NCBI RefSeq assembly: GCF_000968015.1
Contig: NZ_LACH01000002.1
Span: 110,055-174,054 of the forward strand
Length of the DNA stretch: 64,000 bases
From: Pseudomonas fluorescens
GTDB taxonomy: Bacteria > Pseudomonadota > Gammaproteobacteria > Pseudomonadales > Pseudomonadaceae
Direction: 5' to 3'
The position numbers were made by a program, and so were the translations under genes. The notes beneath the pieces were generated by a model. That model made no database searches, was not told the origin of the DNA, and saw nothing but the letters and a program-made list of their open reading frames with translations. Below are positions 27,035 to 35,235 of this stretch, piece after piece; position 1 is the first letter of the stretch; every line of letters starts with the position of its first letter.

Positions 27035-28333
27035 ATGATGGACGTCACCACTACCCTGAGCCTGGGCGATCCACTGGAACCCGCACGCAAGGCCACCGCG
27101 CAGATGCTGCAAGAGCGCGAGCGTACTTTCTCGCTGCCGCAGCCGTTTTACTCTGACGAGCGGCTGTTTGATATCGACATGCAGGAAATCTTCCAGAAAG
27201 AGTGGTTGATCGCCGGCATGGCCTGCGAAATCCCGACCAAGGGCAACTACCTGACCCTGCAAGTCGGCAAGAACCCGATCATCGTGATTCGCGGCGCCGA
27301 AGGCGTGATCCATGCGTTCCACAACGTCTGCCGTCACCGTGGTTCGCGCCTGTGCACCAGTGAAAAAGGCAAAGTCGCCAAACTGGTCTGCCACTACCAC
27401 CAGTGGACGTACGAACTGGACGGTCGCCTGCTGTTTGCCGGTACCGAGATGGGCGCCGACTTCGACATGAAGGAGTACGGCCTCAAACCGGTAAACGTGA
27501 AGACCGCTGGCGGTTACATCTTCATCAGCCTGTCGGAGAACCCACCGGCCATTGATGACTTCCTGTCGACGCTGAACCATTACATGGAACCGTACGACAT
27601 GGAGAACACCAAGGTGGCGATTACCACCACCTTGATGGAAAAGGCCAACTGGAAACTGGTGCTGGAAAACAACCGCGAGTGCTACCACTGCAACGCATCG
27701 CACCCGGAACTGCTGAAAACCCTGCTGGAATGGGACGACGTCACCGACCCGCGTGCCGACCAGGCTTTCAAGGACCACGTCGCCGCCTCCGCCGCTGCCT
27801 GGGAAGCCGAGAAGATCCCTTACGCCCACGCCAGCTTCGGCCTGCGTAACCGCATCGTGCGCATGCCGCTGCTCAAGGGCACCGTGTCGATGACCCTGGA
27901 CGGCAAACAAGGCTGCGCCAAACTCATGGGCCGGATCAAAAACCCGGACCTGGGCTCGATGCGCATCCTGCACCTGCCGCACTCCTGGAACCACTGCATG
28001 GGCGACCACATCATCGTCTTCACGGTGTGGCCGATCAGCGCGCAGGAAACCATGGTCACCACCAAGTGGATCGTCCACAAGGACGCCGTCGAAGGCGTGG
28101 ACTACGACGTGGAGCGCATGCGCCAGGTCTGGGATGCGACCAACGACCAGGACCGTCGCCTGGCCGAAGAGAACCAGCGCGGCATCAACTCCACGGCTTA
28201 CCAGCCAGGCCCTTACTCCAAGACCTATGAGTTTGGCGTGGTGAACTTCGTGGACTGGTACAGCGAGCGTTTGCTGAGCAACCTGGGCGCGGAACCTGCG
28301 CCTTACCTCAAAGGCGTTCCGGTTCAAGGCTAA
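27035..28333 (+). CDS. gbcA: Glycine betaine demethylase, Rieske oxygenase subunit GbcA
   Basis: A 432-aa ring-hydroxylating-type oxygenase alpha subunit. The Rieske motif is CRHRGSRLC ... CHYHQW (CxH then CxxH) and the mononuclear-iron site is around NNRECYHCNASHPE. It removes one methyl from glycine betaine to give dimethylglycine and formaldehyde. Two ATGs lie in tandem (27035, 27038); GAGGA at 27026 suits the second slightly better. Divergent from its reductase gbcB and expected to be GbdR-activated. The stop codon merges into an AAAAGC repeat. Confidence 0.96.
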   Translation: MMDVTTTLSLGDPLEPARKATAQMLQERERTFSLPQPFYSDERLFDIDMQEIFQKEWLIAGMACEIPTKGNYLTLQVGKNPIIVIRGAEGVIHAFHNVCRHRGSRLCTSEKGKVAKLVCHYHQWTYELDGRLLFAGTEMGADFDMKEYGLKPVNVKTAGGYIFISLSENPPAIDDFLSTLNHYMEPYDMENTKVAITTTLMEKANWKLVLENNRECYHCNASHPELLKTLLEWDDVTDPRADQAFKDHVAASAAAWEAEKIPYAHASFGLRNRIVRMPLLKGTVSMTLDGKQGCAKLMGRIKNPDLGSMRILHLPHSWNHCMGDHIIVFTVWPISAQETMVTTKWIVHKDAVEGVDYDVERMRQVWDATNDQDRRLAEENQRGINSTAYQPGPYSKTYEFGVVNFVDWYSERLLSNLGAEPAPYLKGVPVQG

Positions 28334-28367
28334 AAGCAAAAGCAAAAGCAAAAGCAAAAGCAAAAGC
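28332..28367. repeat. Hexanucleotide tandem repeat (AAAAGC)6
   Basis: Six perfect copies of AAAAGC begin inside the gbcA stop codon (TAA at 28331-28333) and run directly into a REP doublet. Such tracts can vary in copy number by slippage; here that would change only the 3' untranslated region. Confidence 0.95.
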
Positions 28368-28445
28368 ATCGCGAGCAAGCTCGCTCCCACAGGGGATTTG
28401 TGAACAACACAGATCAAATTTGGCAACGAGCTTGCTCGCGATGGC
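28366..28445. repeat. REP doublet with one degenerate arm
   Basis: The left arm is canonical (ATCGCGAGCAAGCTCGCTCCCAC). The right arm is altered at its outer end (TTTGGCAACGAGCTTGCTCGCGAT), with a TTGTGAACAACACAGATCAA centre. Confidence 0.85.
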
Positions 28446-28487
28446 GGTCTACCTTTTATCCTCTCCCTCGCCTACACCCCCTCCTTA

Positions 28488-29117
28488 GATCTGTACGAAA
28501 TATGACCTATTGCGTTCAGGCCTATACGCAACGTGGCTCCCAGCCTTCCGCAAACAACTTATCCACACCTCCACCCACAGCTATTGGGGACAAGTGTGAA
28601 TTTACAGAAAATTTTCTCCACAGAAACCGAAGAAAATCCGTGACTTATCCAGAAGCAGGGTTTTGAACAGCGATTGGTTGTTTTTTGATCGAAAGCTTGA
28701 AAGTCACGTTATACGTGGCTTGCAGAGGATGGCGAACACCTTATCCACAGAAGCGCCAACAGACTTTGGGGGCAACTTGGGCTGATCTGTGGAAAACCGT
28801 TGGAAGCCGCGATAAATCGGGGTTTGCGCGAAGTTTCCCGGTCTAAAACGACGATTTGATCGTTTTTTGATCACAAGCCTGACAGGCCCGGTTTATATGG
28901 CCTGTAGAGGACAGCGAACATCTTATCCACAGATGCGCTAACAGAGATTGGGGGCAAGTATTGGCTCGCGCACAAAGTTATCCTCTGGGAAAAGCCTGAA
29001 AAAACCGCAAGTTAGGCTGGTTGTTTTTTGTACGAAGGGTTGCAGGGCTTGATTTGTATGGGGTGTAGCGATGGGCGAACATGTTATCCACAGAAGCGCT
29101 AACAGGGATTGTGGGTA
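28488..29117. repeat. Non-coding tandem array of four units, each with a perfect DnaA box
   Basis: No convincing gene lies between gbcA and the next stop at 29125. The sequence is four diverged direct repeats. Perfect DnaA boxes (TTATCCACA) lie at 28558-28566, 28740-28748, 28922-28930 and 29083-29091, all on the plus strand, 182, 182 and 161 bp apart. Copies 2-4 share the block GCGAACA-N3-TATCCACAGA, GCGC, AACAG, TTG-GGG and a T-rich GTTTTTTG about 60 bp upstream (28679, 28861, 29022). Single-mismatch boxes lie at 28613, 28644, 28787 (minus) and 29109 (minus). A DnaA-titrating (datA-like) or DARS-like locus is one possibility; a passive repeat is another. Confidence 0.85.
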
Positions 29118-29124
29118 ACCACGC

Positions 29125-30324
29125 TCAGGTCCTGTTGAAACACGACCAGCCCGAGTCGATGTCCAGATTCAACTCATAGTCATTGAATGCCCCCCACCCA
29201 AGCAAAAGCGAAGGCACGTACTGCCCCAGCAACAACGACGGAGGAATCGTAAAGTCCGGGTAGTAGTTGTAGGTGATCCGTTGGATATGTCCCGCCAGGC
29301 TCAATTCCCCCTTGAAGGTTTGGGAGCGCGGTTTATCGGTGACATGAATGGGTGAGTTGCCCGGCGAGGACGACGTCAGGTAATCAACATTGCCGGTGTC
29401 AATAATCGCTGGCGTGGCCCGACGATCCAGGCGTGCGGCAATGGTCAGTCTTTGATTGATGTCGATGCGCGCATAGGTGATTCGCGAATCGCATCGCGCA
29501 GGAGGTTCAGCGTTAACCTCCAGAGTCTTTTTGGTGACCTTCAAGCGCCCCAACTTACCGAGTAAATCGAGCCCCAGTAAGTTTTCCCGGTCGCTGACAA
29601 ACACCAGGACATTTCTGAACTCGCTTGAGCCTATCGTTAAAGACTCAAAGATCCCGAGTTTGGCAGACAGGTCACGTTCACCATAAAACGTGCTGTAGCC
29701 ATAGTGAGAGTCGGTTAAGAAACTGATTCCCATCAGCTTCGCGGTGTCGTGGTTGACCCGGGTTTGCGGTGCGCCGGTGTCCAGAATGAAGCGCGACGAG
29801 ACCCCATTGGCCGCTTTGACATCGAGGTAGGGCAGCACCTCGTCAGTCACGTAACCGTCACTGGCATAGGGGTGAATTGCGAGCACTTCGTGCCGCGTCG
29901 TTCTTTTCACCGAGAAATCGGCGAGCGATCTGAGGGTCGCGAGGGATTCGCTGCCGAACATGGAAAACATTGCGTTGAGCTCAGGGTCATTCGCGATTGC
30001 CTGAGCGTGACGTCGCTTGATCGCCAGATAGTATTCGGGGATCTGGTTTGCGGTTTTGGCCTCGAACATTCGGGCGAGAACAGACACTGAACAATTCAGG
30101 TTTTTTTCAGCATCCAACACGTTGGCGCATTGCTGTTTCAGCTGCGCCAAGGACGCTTTTTGTCCCTGTTCGGACTCTAACCATGTGTAAAAATCCGGAG
30201 CTGCCGGCCGGGTATCAGCTATCGCACTGGTTGCTGCACAGATAAAAAATGCAAGCAGCACCAGAGACGACTTTGAACTCACGCCGCCGATCAGACATGT
30301 CTCACGCCGACTGACCGCTTTCAT
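29125..30324 (-). CDS. Exported retropepsin-like aspartic protease with two DTG motifs
   Basis: A 399-aa protein. An N-terminal hydrophobic signal (SSLVLLAFFICAATSAIA, about 20-37) is followed by a helical region (40-145) and then two aspartyl-protease-type segments: FILDTGAPQTRVN (Asp182) and AIIDTGNVDYLT (Asp309). Hydrophobic-glycine blocks LLGLDLLGKLG and LLLGWGAFNDYELNLD resemble the second conserved motif of retropepsins. Two DTG sites in one chain suggest a self-sufficient bilobal enzyme. ATG 30324 is preferred to an in-frame TTG two codons earlier. The 3' end abuts the DnaA-box array. Confidence 0.75.
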   Translation of the reverse strand: MKAVSRRETCLIGGVSSKSSLVLLAFFICAATSAIADTRPAAPDFYTWLESEQGQKASLAQLKQQCANVLDAEKNLNCSVSVLARMFEAKTANQIPEYYLAIKRRHAQAIANDPELNAMFSMFGSESLATLRSLADFSVKRTTRHEVLAIHPYASDGYVTDEVLPYLDVKAANGVSSRFILDTGAPQTRVNHDTAKLMGISFLTDSHYGYSTFYGERDLSAKLGIFESLTIGSSEFRNVLVFVSDRENLLGLDLLGKLGRLKVTKKTLEVNAEPPARCDSRITYARIDINQRLTIAARLDRRATPAIIDTGNVDYLTSSSPGNSPIHVTDKPRSQTFKGELSLAGHIQRITYNYYPDFTIPPSLLLGQYVPSLLLGWGAFNDYELNLDIDSGWSCFNRT

Positions 30325-30402
30325 GTTCAACCCATTCTGAAAACGAGTTTTATGAACTAGCGCTGCGGCAACCCTGAGCAGCTCATAGAGAAATGTAGCG
30401 CA

Positions 30403-30969
30403 CTAGGGCCGATACATCAGATAGGCCTCACCCGTGACCCGAATCATCGGATGGGGAGTGATCTGGCAGGTATCGACGATACGAAAGCCATGTCGTTCGT
30501 AAAACCGACGAGCGCCGGTGTTCACGGCGTAGTCGATCAGACTCAAGCCATTGAGCCCCAGCTGGTTGGCACGGTCGTAAGCGTAGGCAAGGAATTGCTT
30601 GCCCAGGCCCTGGTTTCGCCAGCCTTCATGGAGTGCCAGGCTGGAAATGTAGAGGGTATCGGGGATTTCCATCTTGGCGTACGGCGCCAGGACTGGATCG
30701 GTCACTGGAGGCGCCAGCGGATCGTGACGCATCACGTAGCTGTGCATCATGCCAATGACGTTTCCATCAACCTCGGCGATGAGGCAGTTCTGATAAGAAA
30801 AATCGACGTCGTCACGGGCGTAACGACTGGCGCCCACGTCCAGTAAATCCTGACCGGGTTGCGCCAGTTGGCTCCAGATGTAATCCGCAGCACCTTCTGA
30901 CGAAATCTGGAACAAGCGAGCAATTTCCCGCGCATCCGCGCGCAGGGCCGAACGAAATTCAACGGTCAT
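30403..30969 (-). CDS. GNAT family N-acetyltransferase
   Basis: A 188-aa cytosolic protein with the acetyl-CoA-binding motif A region (ISSLALHEGWRNQGLGKQFL), including the R/Q-x-x-G-x-G/A pattern, followed by motif B (NTGARRFYERHGFRIVDT). The start follows AGGAAAAATA. Substrate unknown. It stands alone between the aspartic-protease-like gene and a REP doublet upstream of etfB. Confidence 0.9.
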   Translation of the reverse strand: MTVEFRSALRADAREIARLFQISSEGAADYIWSQLAQPGQDLLDVGASRYARDDVDFSYQNCLIAEVDGNVIGMMHSYVMRHDPLAPPVTDPVLAPYAKMEIPDTLYISSLALHEGWRNQGLGKQFLAYAYDRANQLGLNGLSLIDYAVNTGARRFYERHGFRIVDTCQITPHPMIRVTGEAYLMYRP

Positions 30970-30978
30970 TATTTTTCC

Positions 30979-31083
30979 TTGTGGGAGCGAGCTTGCTCCG
31001 GGCGGCGATCCGACGAAGGCGGACTCACATTCAACATTGATGTCGACTGAACCACCGCTTTCGCGAGCAAGCTCGCTCCCACA
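30979..31083. repeat. REP doublet
   Basis: Inverted arms TTGTGGGAGCGAGCTTGCTC and complement. The left side carries the variant CCGGGCGGCGATCCGACGA tail shared with the copies at 44016 and 45134. Confidence 0.88.
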
Positions 31084-31108
31084 TTTTTAGATCTGCACTA
31101 GTGATCCG

Positions 31109-31879
31109 CTAGCGGACCACGCCTTCTTCGATCAGTAACTTGAGAATCGCCTCGGCCCCCGCCTCGGCACTCAACCCTTTAAGCACTTGCCCGCCGCCAC
31201 CGCTGGCCTTGGCCGTCGCGGCTTTCATCCGGTCTGCGCCGCTCTTGGCCTTGATCACCTTCAAGCGTTTAGGCCGTGGCTTGGCCGGTTGCAGGGTGGC
31301 GACCGCCAGCAGTTCATCATCGATCACTTCGACTTCATCCGCCTGCAGCACACCGCGTCGGGCTGGGCCGTAGGCACTCTGCCGAGGCTTCGGCGCGGCG
31401 TTATCCACAGTCGCGAGAAACGGCAGTCGCACTTTCAGGCGACGGCGCTGACCGCGCGGCAAGGCTTGCAGCACCAGCGCTGAATTACCGTCGATGGATT
31501 CAACTTGAGCCAGCCCTACCACCAGTGGCCAGCCCAGATTTTCCGCCAGCAGGAACGGCAACATGCCCGAACCTTCACCGGTTTCCGCCTGGCTGCCGGT
31601 CAGCACGACCTGAGCCCCGGCGTCACGCAAATACGCGGTCAATGCCGGCAGTGCATCGGCGCCTTCCGGCTGCTCAAGCACATGCAGCTGTTCCAGGCCC
31701 ATCCCCAGATAGGCGCGTAGTGCAGGTTCTGCGACGTCGCCGGCATGCAGCACTTGCAGGTTATCCCCAGCCAGTTGCAGGCCCAGCTCCACCGCCCGCG
31801 CATCCTGCTCCGCACGACGTGGCCGGCCGGAGGTCGGGTGGGCGCCGATGGACACCAGGCTGATGATTTTCGTGCTCAT
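31109..31879 (-). CDS. etfB: Electron transfer flavoprotein beta subunit, dimethylglycine-cluster type
   Basis: A 256-aa ETF beta-like protein with LVSIGAHPTSGRPRRAEQDA, GMGLEQLHVLEQ, VVLTGSQAETGEGSGMLPF and a C-terminal anchor region. It is divergent from housekeeping EtfB but keeps the AMP/adenosine-binding layout. ATG follows AAAGGATAGGG. It is last in the run dgcA-dgcB-etfA-etfB, so the likely role is accepting electrons from DgcAB; that is inferred from position. Confidence 0.9.
   Translation of the reverse strand: MSTKIISLVSIGAHPTSGRPRRAEQDARAVELGLQLAGDNLQVLHAGDVAEPALRAYLGMGLEQLHVLEQPEGADALPALTAYLRDAGAQVVLTGSQAETGEGSGMLPFLLAENLGWPLVVGLAQVESIDGNSALVLQALPRGQRRRLKVRLPFLATVDNAAPKPRQSAYGPARRGVLQADEVEVIDDELLAVATLQPAKPRPKRLKVIKAKSGADRMKAATAKASGGGGQVLKGLSAEAGAEAILKLLIEEGVVR
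31402..31410 (+). promoter_or_regulatory. DnaA-box sequence inside etfB
   Basis: A perfect TTATCCACA. Other perfect copies outside the array are at 32351-32359 (minus), 32610-32618, 35222-35230 and 41457-41465 (minus). Inside genes the match partly follows Val-Asp-Asn codons, so binding is not implied. Confidence 0.4.
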
Positions 31880-31894
31880 AACCCTATCCTTTCC

Positions 31895-33115
31895 TTAAGC
31901 CGCATCGCGCTTGGCTTCGTTGCGGTAAGCCTCTACCGCATCGATCAAGGCTTGAAGAATCTCTGCACTCTCGCCGATCACCGACAGGTCGGCCCGTTTG
32001 ATCATGTCGCAGCCAGGATCGAGGTTGATCGCCACCACCTTGTCGCAGGCACCGATGCCTTGCAGGTGCTGGATCGCCCCGGAAATCCCCACCGCCACGT
32101 AAACCCGCGCGGTGACCCAGGTGCCGGACGCACCGACCTGACGGTCGCGCGCCATGAAGCCATCGTCCACCGCCACACGGGACGCGCCTTCGGTAGCGCC
32201 CAGCGCTTCGGCGGTCCTGTGGAAAAGTCCCCAGTCCTTGACCCCGTTGCCGCCGGAGAAGATGAACTCGGCTTCGGCCATCGGAATCGCCGCCGGGTCC
32301 ACTGCCACGGCGCCCAAATCCTCGATGCGCGACAAACTGCGCGCCACGGCTGTGGATAACTCCACCGGCAAGGCTTCGTGACGGGTTTCGCTGACCGGTT
32401 CGGCGCATTCGACGGCAGCCAGAATCAAGCGTGCCACCGGGCGCGCAAGGTCCTGCAAACCGGCACCGGCGCGACCGATGCATTCCTGATCCTTGACCTG
32501 CCAGACCCTTGTAGCCGGGCGTTCGCCCAGTGCGGCGGCAAAGCGTCGACCCAATTCACCACCGCCGCTGCGACTGTCCGGCAGCAGCCAGTGACGCGGG
32601 CTGAACTGGTTATCCACAGCCCGCAGGCCCTGGACCCGTTGTTCCGGTGCATAACCGCTGAATTCGTCGCCATCCAGCACCAGCAAGCGATCGACGCCAG
32701 CGGTGGCGAAGGCGTTTTCTTTATGTTCACCGAAGACCACGGCCAATACAGCGCCGTCCTTGCCAGCCAACTGGTGAGCCAGGCCGAGCAAGTCGCGGTC
32801 GTGGCTGCTCAAGCGGCCGCCGACCATGTCCGGCACCACACTGATGTAAAACGCAGGTGCAGGCACTTGATGCAGTGGCAACTGGACTTCAACCGCGGCC
32901 GAGCGTTTAGTCGCCCCGCCCTGTTGAGCGCCGCTGCGGTCGATCCGTTTGATCCCGTTGGGACCAATAAAACCGATGCCGTGAGGATTTTTGCGGATGA
33001 CGCCGTTAGGCCCCATCCAGCTGTGTTGCGCCGGTTGCATGGCCGCGTGCAGCGGGTGCAGACGGTTGCGGGCGATCCATTCGGCGCGTGGGTCGCGGCG
33101 GATAATGTCGCTCAT
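31895..33115 (-). CDS. etfA: Electron transfer flavoprotein alpha subunit, dimethylglycine-cluster type
   Basis: A 406-aa FAD-binding ETF alpha. A long N-terminal extension (about 1-75, MGPNGVIRKNPHGIGFIGPN) precedes the alpha/beta domain. The C-terminal FAD site includes SGGNGVKDWGLFHRTAEALG, QVGASGTWVTARVYVAVGISGAIQHLQGI and AINLDPGCDMIKRAD. The start overlaps the dgcB stop (TGATG). It should shuttle electrons from dimethylglycine oxidation to the quinone pool. Confidence 0.93.
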   Translation of the reverse strand: MSDIIRRDPRAEWIARNRLHPLHAAMQPAQHSWMGPNGVIRKNPHGIGFIGPNGIKRIDRSGAQQGGATKRSAAVEVQLPLHQVPAPAFYISVVPDMVGGRLSSHDRDLLGLAHQLAGKDGAVLAVVFGEHKENAFATAGVDRLLVLDGDEFSGYAPEQRVQGLRAVDNQFSPRHWLLPDSRSGGGELGRRFAAALGERPATRVWQVKDQECIGRAGAGLQDLARPVARLILAAVECAEPVSETRHEALPVELSTAVARSLSRIEDLGAVAVDPAAIPMAEAEFIFSGGNGVKDWGLFHRTAEALGATEGASRVAVDDGFMARDRQVGASGTWVTARVYVAVGISGAIQHLQGIGACDKVVAINLDPGCDMIKRADLSVIGESAEILQALIDAVEAYRNEAKRDAA

Positions 33116-35064
33116 CAGTGGGCCTCCGCAGGTTCACGTTGGGCCGGTTTGGTCGGCTTGCTCGGGGCAGCGTCTTCGAGCAACGCGTCCGCCACCAGTT
33201 CGGCAATGTCCTTGATCAGCGGCCGTGGTTCGACCACGCCCTCAAGCATCGCGGTGCACTGTGGACAACCCACGGCCACCAGTTCGGCGCCAGTTTCGCG
33301 GATGTCTTCCATGCGCATGTCGGGGATCCGTTGCTTGCCCGGGATGTCGGTGATCGGCGCACCGCCGCCGCCGCCGCAGCAGCGCGAGCGGAAACCGGAG
33401 CGTTGCATTTCCTTGATCTCGATACCCAGGGCGCGCAGCACTTCACGCGGTGCCTCGTATTCGCCGTTGTAGCGGCCGAGGTAGCACGGATCGTGATAAG
33501 TCACGCTGCTGCCTTTGTGCTGGCCGAGGTTCAGGGCGCCAGCGCCGATGATTTCCGCCATGTAAGTGCTGTGGTGCTGCACAACGTAGTTGCCGTCGAA
33601 GGCGCCGTACTCGTTTTTCAGCACGTGGAAGCTGTGCGGGTCGCAGGTGACGATGCGGTTGAAGCTGTACTTGGCCAGGGTCTGGATGTTGCGTTTGGCC
33701 AACAACTGGAAGGTGGCTTCGTCGCCCAGACGTCGGGCCACGTCACCGCTGTCGCGTTCTTCAAGCCCCAGCACGGCGAAGTCGACCTTGGCCGCTTTCA
33801 GCACTTTGACGAAGGCGCGCAAGGTACGCTGGTTGCGCATGTCGAAGGCACCGTCGCCGACCCAGAACAGCACGTCGACCGACTTCTTCTCGCTCATCAG
33901 ATTGAGGTTCAAATCCGCCGCCCAGTTCATCCGTCCGCCCGGGGCGAAACCGCCAGGGTTGTCGGTGGCGATCAGGTTTTCCAGGACTTCGGCGCCCTTG
34001 TTCGGGGTCGCGCCTTTTTCCAGGGTCAGGTGGCGGCGCATGTCGACGATGGCGTCGACGTGCTCGATCATCATCGGGCACTCCTCGACGCAGGCACGGC
34101 AAGTGGTGCAGGACCACAAGGTTTCAGCGTCCACCAGACCGTTGACGATCGGTTGATGCGGATTACCGGCGTGCTCGCCGATCGCCTTGCCCGGATACGG
34201 GCTGCCGGCGAATTTGGCGTCGGTGCCACCGGCCAGGCCAACGACCATGTCTTGAATCAGTTTTTTCGGGTTCAGCGGCTGACCGGCAGCGAACGCCGGG
34301 CACGCGGCTTCGCACTTACCGCACTGCACGCAAGCGTCGAAGCCGAGCAGTTGGTTCCAGGTGAAATCCTTGGGTTTTTCCACGCCCAGTGGCGCGGTCG
34401 GATCGTTCAGGTCCAGCGGTTTCAAACCGGTGGAACGGCCACCACCAAAGCGTTCGGCGCGACGATGCCAGGCCAAGTGCAAAGCACCGGCGAAGGCGTG
34501 CTTCATCGGCCCGCCCCAGGTCATGCCGAAGAACAGTTCGCTAACGCCCCACAGCACACCAACGCCGAGGATCGCAGCCACCACCCAACCGCCGAAGTTT
34601 TCCGGAAGGATGCCGGCGACCGGCAGGGTCAACAGGAAAAAACTTACCGAGAACGCCAACAGGCTTTTCGGCAGGCGCATCCACGGGCCTTTGGACAAAC
34701 GGGCCGGCGGGTTGCGACGACGCAGGTACACAAAGATCGCACCGACGAACATCACCGCCGTCATCAACAGCAGTGCATAGCCGAGGATGCGGTTATGCAG
34801 GCCAAAACCGTGCACCAGAATCGCCAGCACGATAGACGCCACCGCACCACCGGCCGTGGCAACGTGAGTGTTGGCGATGTATTTGTCCCGCGCCACCACA
34901 TGGTGCAAATCGACCATGTAACGCTTGGGCATGGCGAACAGGCCGCCGATCAGGTCGACTTTCGAAGCCCGGCCTCGGCGCCACATAGCCACCCGCCGCA
35001 ACGCGCCGAGGACAGCGAGGCCCAAGGCGGCGAACAACAGGATTGGAAGAAGGGTGTTCAACAT
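33115..35064 (-). CDS. dgcB: Dimethylglycine demethylation protein DgcB (membrane Fe-S oxidoreductase)
   Basis: A 649-aa protein. The N-terminal half has about five membrane helices (residues 5-200). Two ferredoxin-type clusters follow (CVQCGKCEAACP and CTTCRACVEECP), then paired CCG-type domains (CCGGGGGAPITD and GCPQCTAMLEG), as in heterodisulfide-reductase-like proteins. It works with DgcA to oxidise dimethylglycine to sarcosine and probably links to the ETF or quinones. ATG follows GGAGCTCCACC. A 171-bp gap with a REP doublet separates it from dgcA. Confidence 0.95.
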   Translation of the reverse strand: MLNTLLPILLFAALGLAVLGALRRVAMWRRGRASKVDLIGGLFAMPKRYMVDLHHVVARDKYIANTHVATAGGAVASIVLAILVHGFGLHNRILGYALLLMTAVMFVGAIFVYLRRRNPPARLSKGPWMRLPKSLLAFSVSFFLLTLPVAGILPENFGGWVVAAILGVGVLWGVSELFFGMTWGGPMKHAFAGALHLAWHRRAERFGGGRSTGLKPLDLNDPTAPLGVEKPKDFTWNQLLGFDACVQCGKCEAACPAFAAGQPLNPKKLIQDMVVGLAGGTDAKFAGSPYPGKAIGEHAGNPHQPIVNGLVDAETLWSCTTCRACVEECPMMIEHVDAIVDMRRHLTLEKGATPNKGAEVLENLIATDNPGGFAPGGRMNWAADLNLNLMSEKKSVDVLFWVGDGAFDMRNQRTLRAFVKVLKAAKVDFAVLGLEERDSGDVARRLGDEATFQLLAKRNIQTLAKYSFNRIVTCDPHSFHVLKNEYGAFDGNYVVQHHSTYMAEIIGAGALNLGQHKGSSVTYHDPCYLGRYNGEYEAPREVLRALGIEIKEMQRSGFRSRCCGGGGGAPITDIPGKQRIPDMRMEDIRETGAELVAVGCPQCTAMLEGVVEPRPLIKDIAELVADALLEDAAPSKPTKPAQREPAEAH

Positions 35065-35127
35065 GGTGGAGCTCCCAAAGACCTCGGGGTCTTGCAGGCC
35101 AAACTACCTGGATGCCTTGCTCGATTC

Positions 35128-35220
35128 CTGTGGGAGCGAGCTTGCTCGCGAAGACGGACTGACATTCAACATCGATGTCGACTGATCCACCGCTTTCGCG
35201 AGCAGGCTCACTCCTACAGG
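35128..35220. repeat. REP doublet between dgcA and dgcB
   Basis: Inverted arms TGTGGGAGCGAGCTTGCTCG and GAGCAGGCTCACTCCTACAG around an ACATTCAACATCGATGTCG centre. Immediately beside it (35222-35230) is a perfect DnaA-box sequence TTATCCACA. Confidence 0.9.
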
Positions 35221-35235
35221 GTTATCCACAAGCTC

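Noticed and set aside
26837-28426. A 529-codon minus-strand frame opposite gbcA with a leucine run
   Set aside because: The leucine run is the AAAAGC repeat read backwards; GbcA is clear.
28501-28666. A short plus-strand open frame in the array start
   Set aside because: It spans the repeat and lacks a ribosome site or homology.
28488-29117. A plasmid-type origin or phage attachment site in the DnaA-box region
   Set aside because: No replication protein, integrase or AT-rich unwinding element with iterons was seen next to it; a chromosomal DnaA-binding array fits better.
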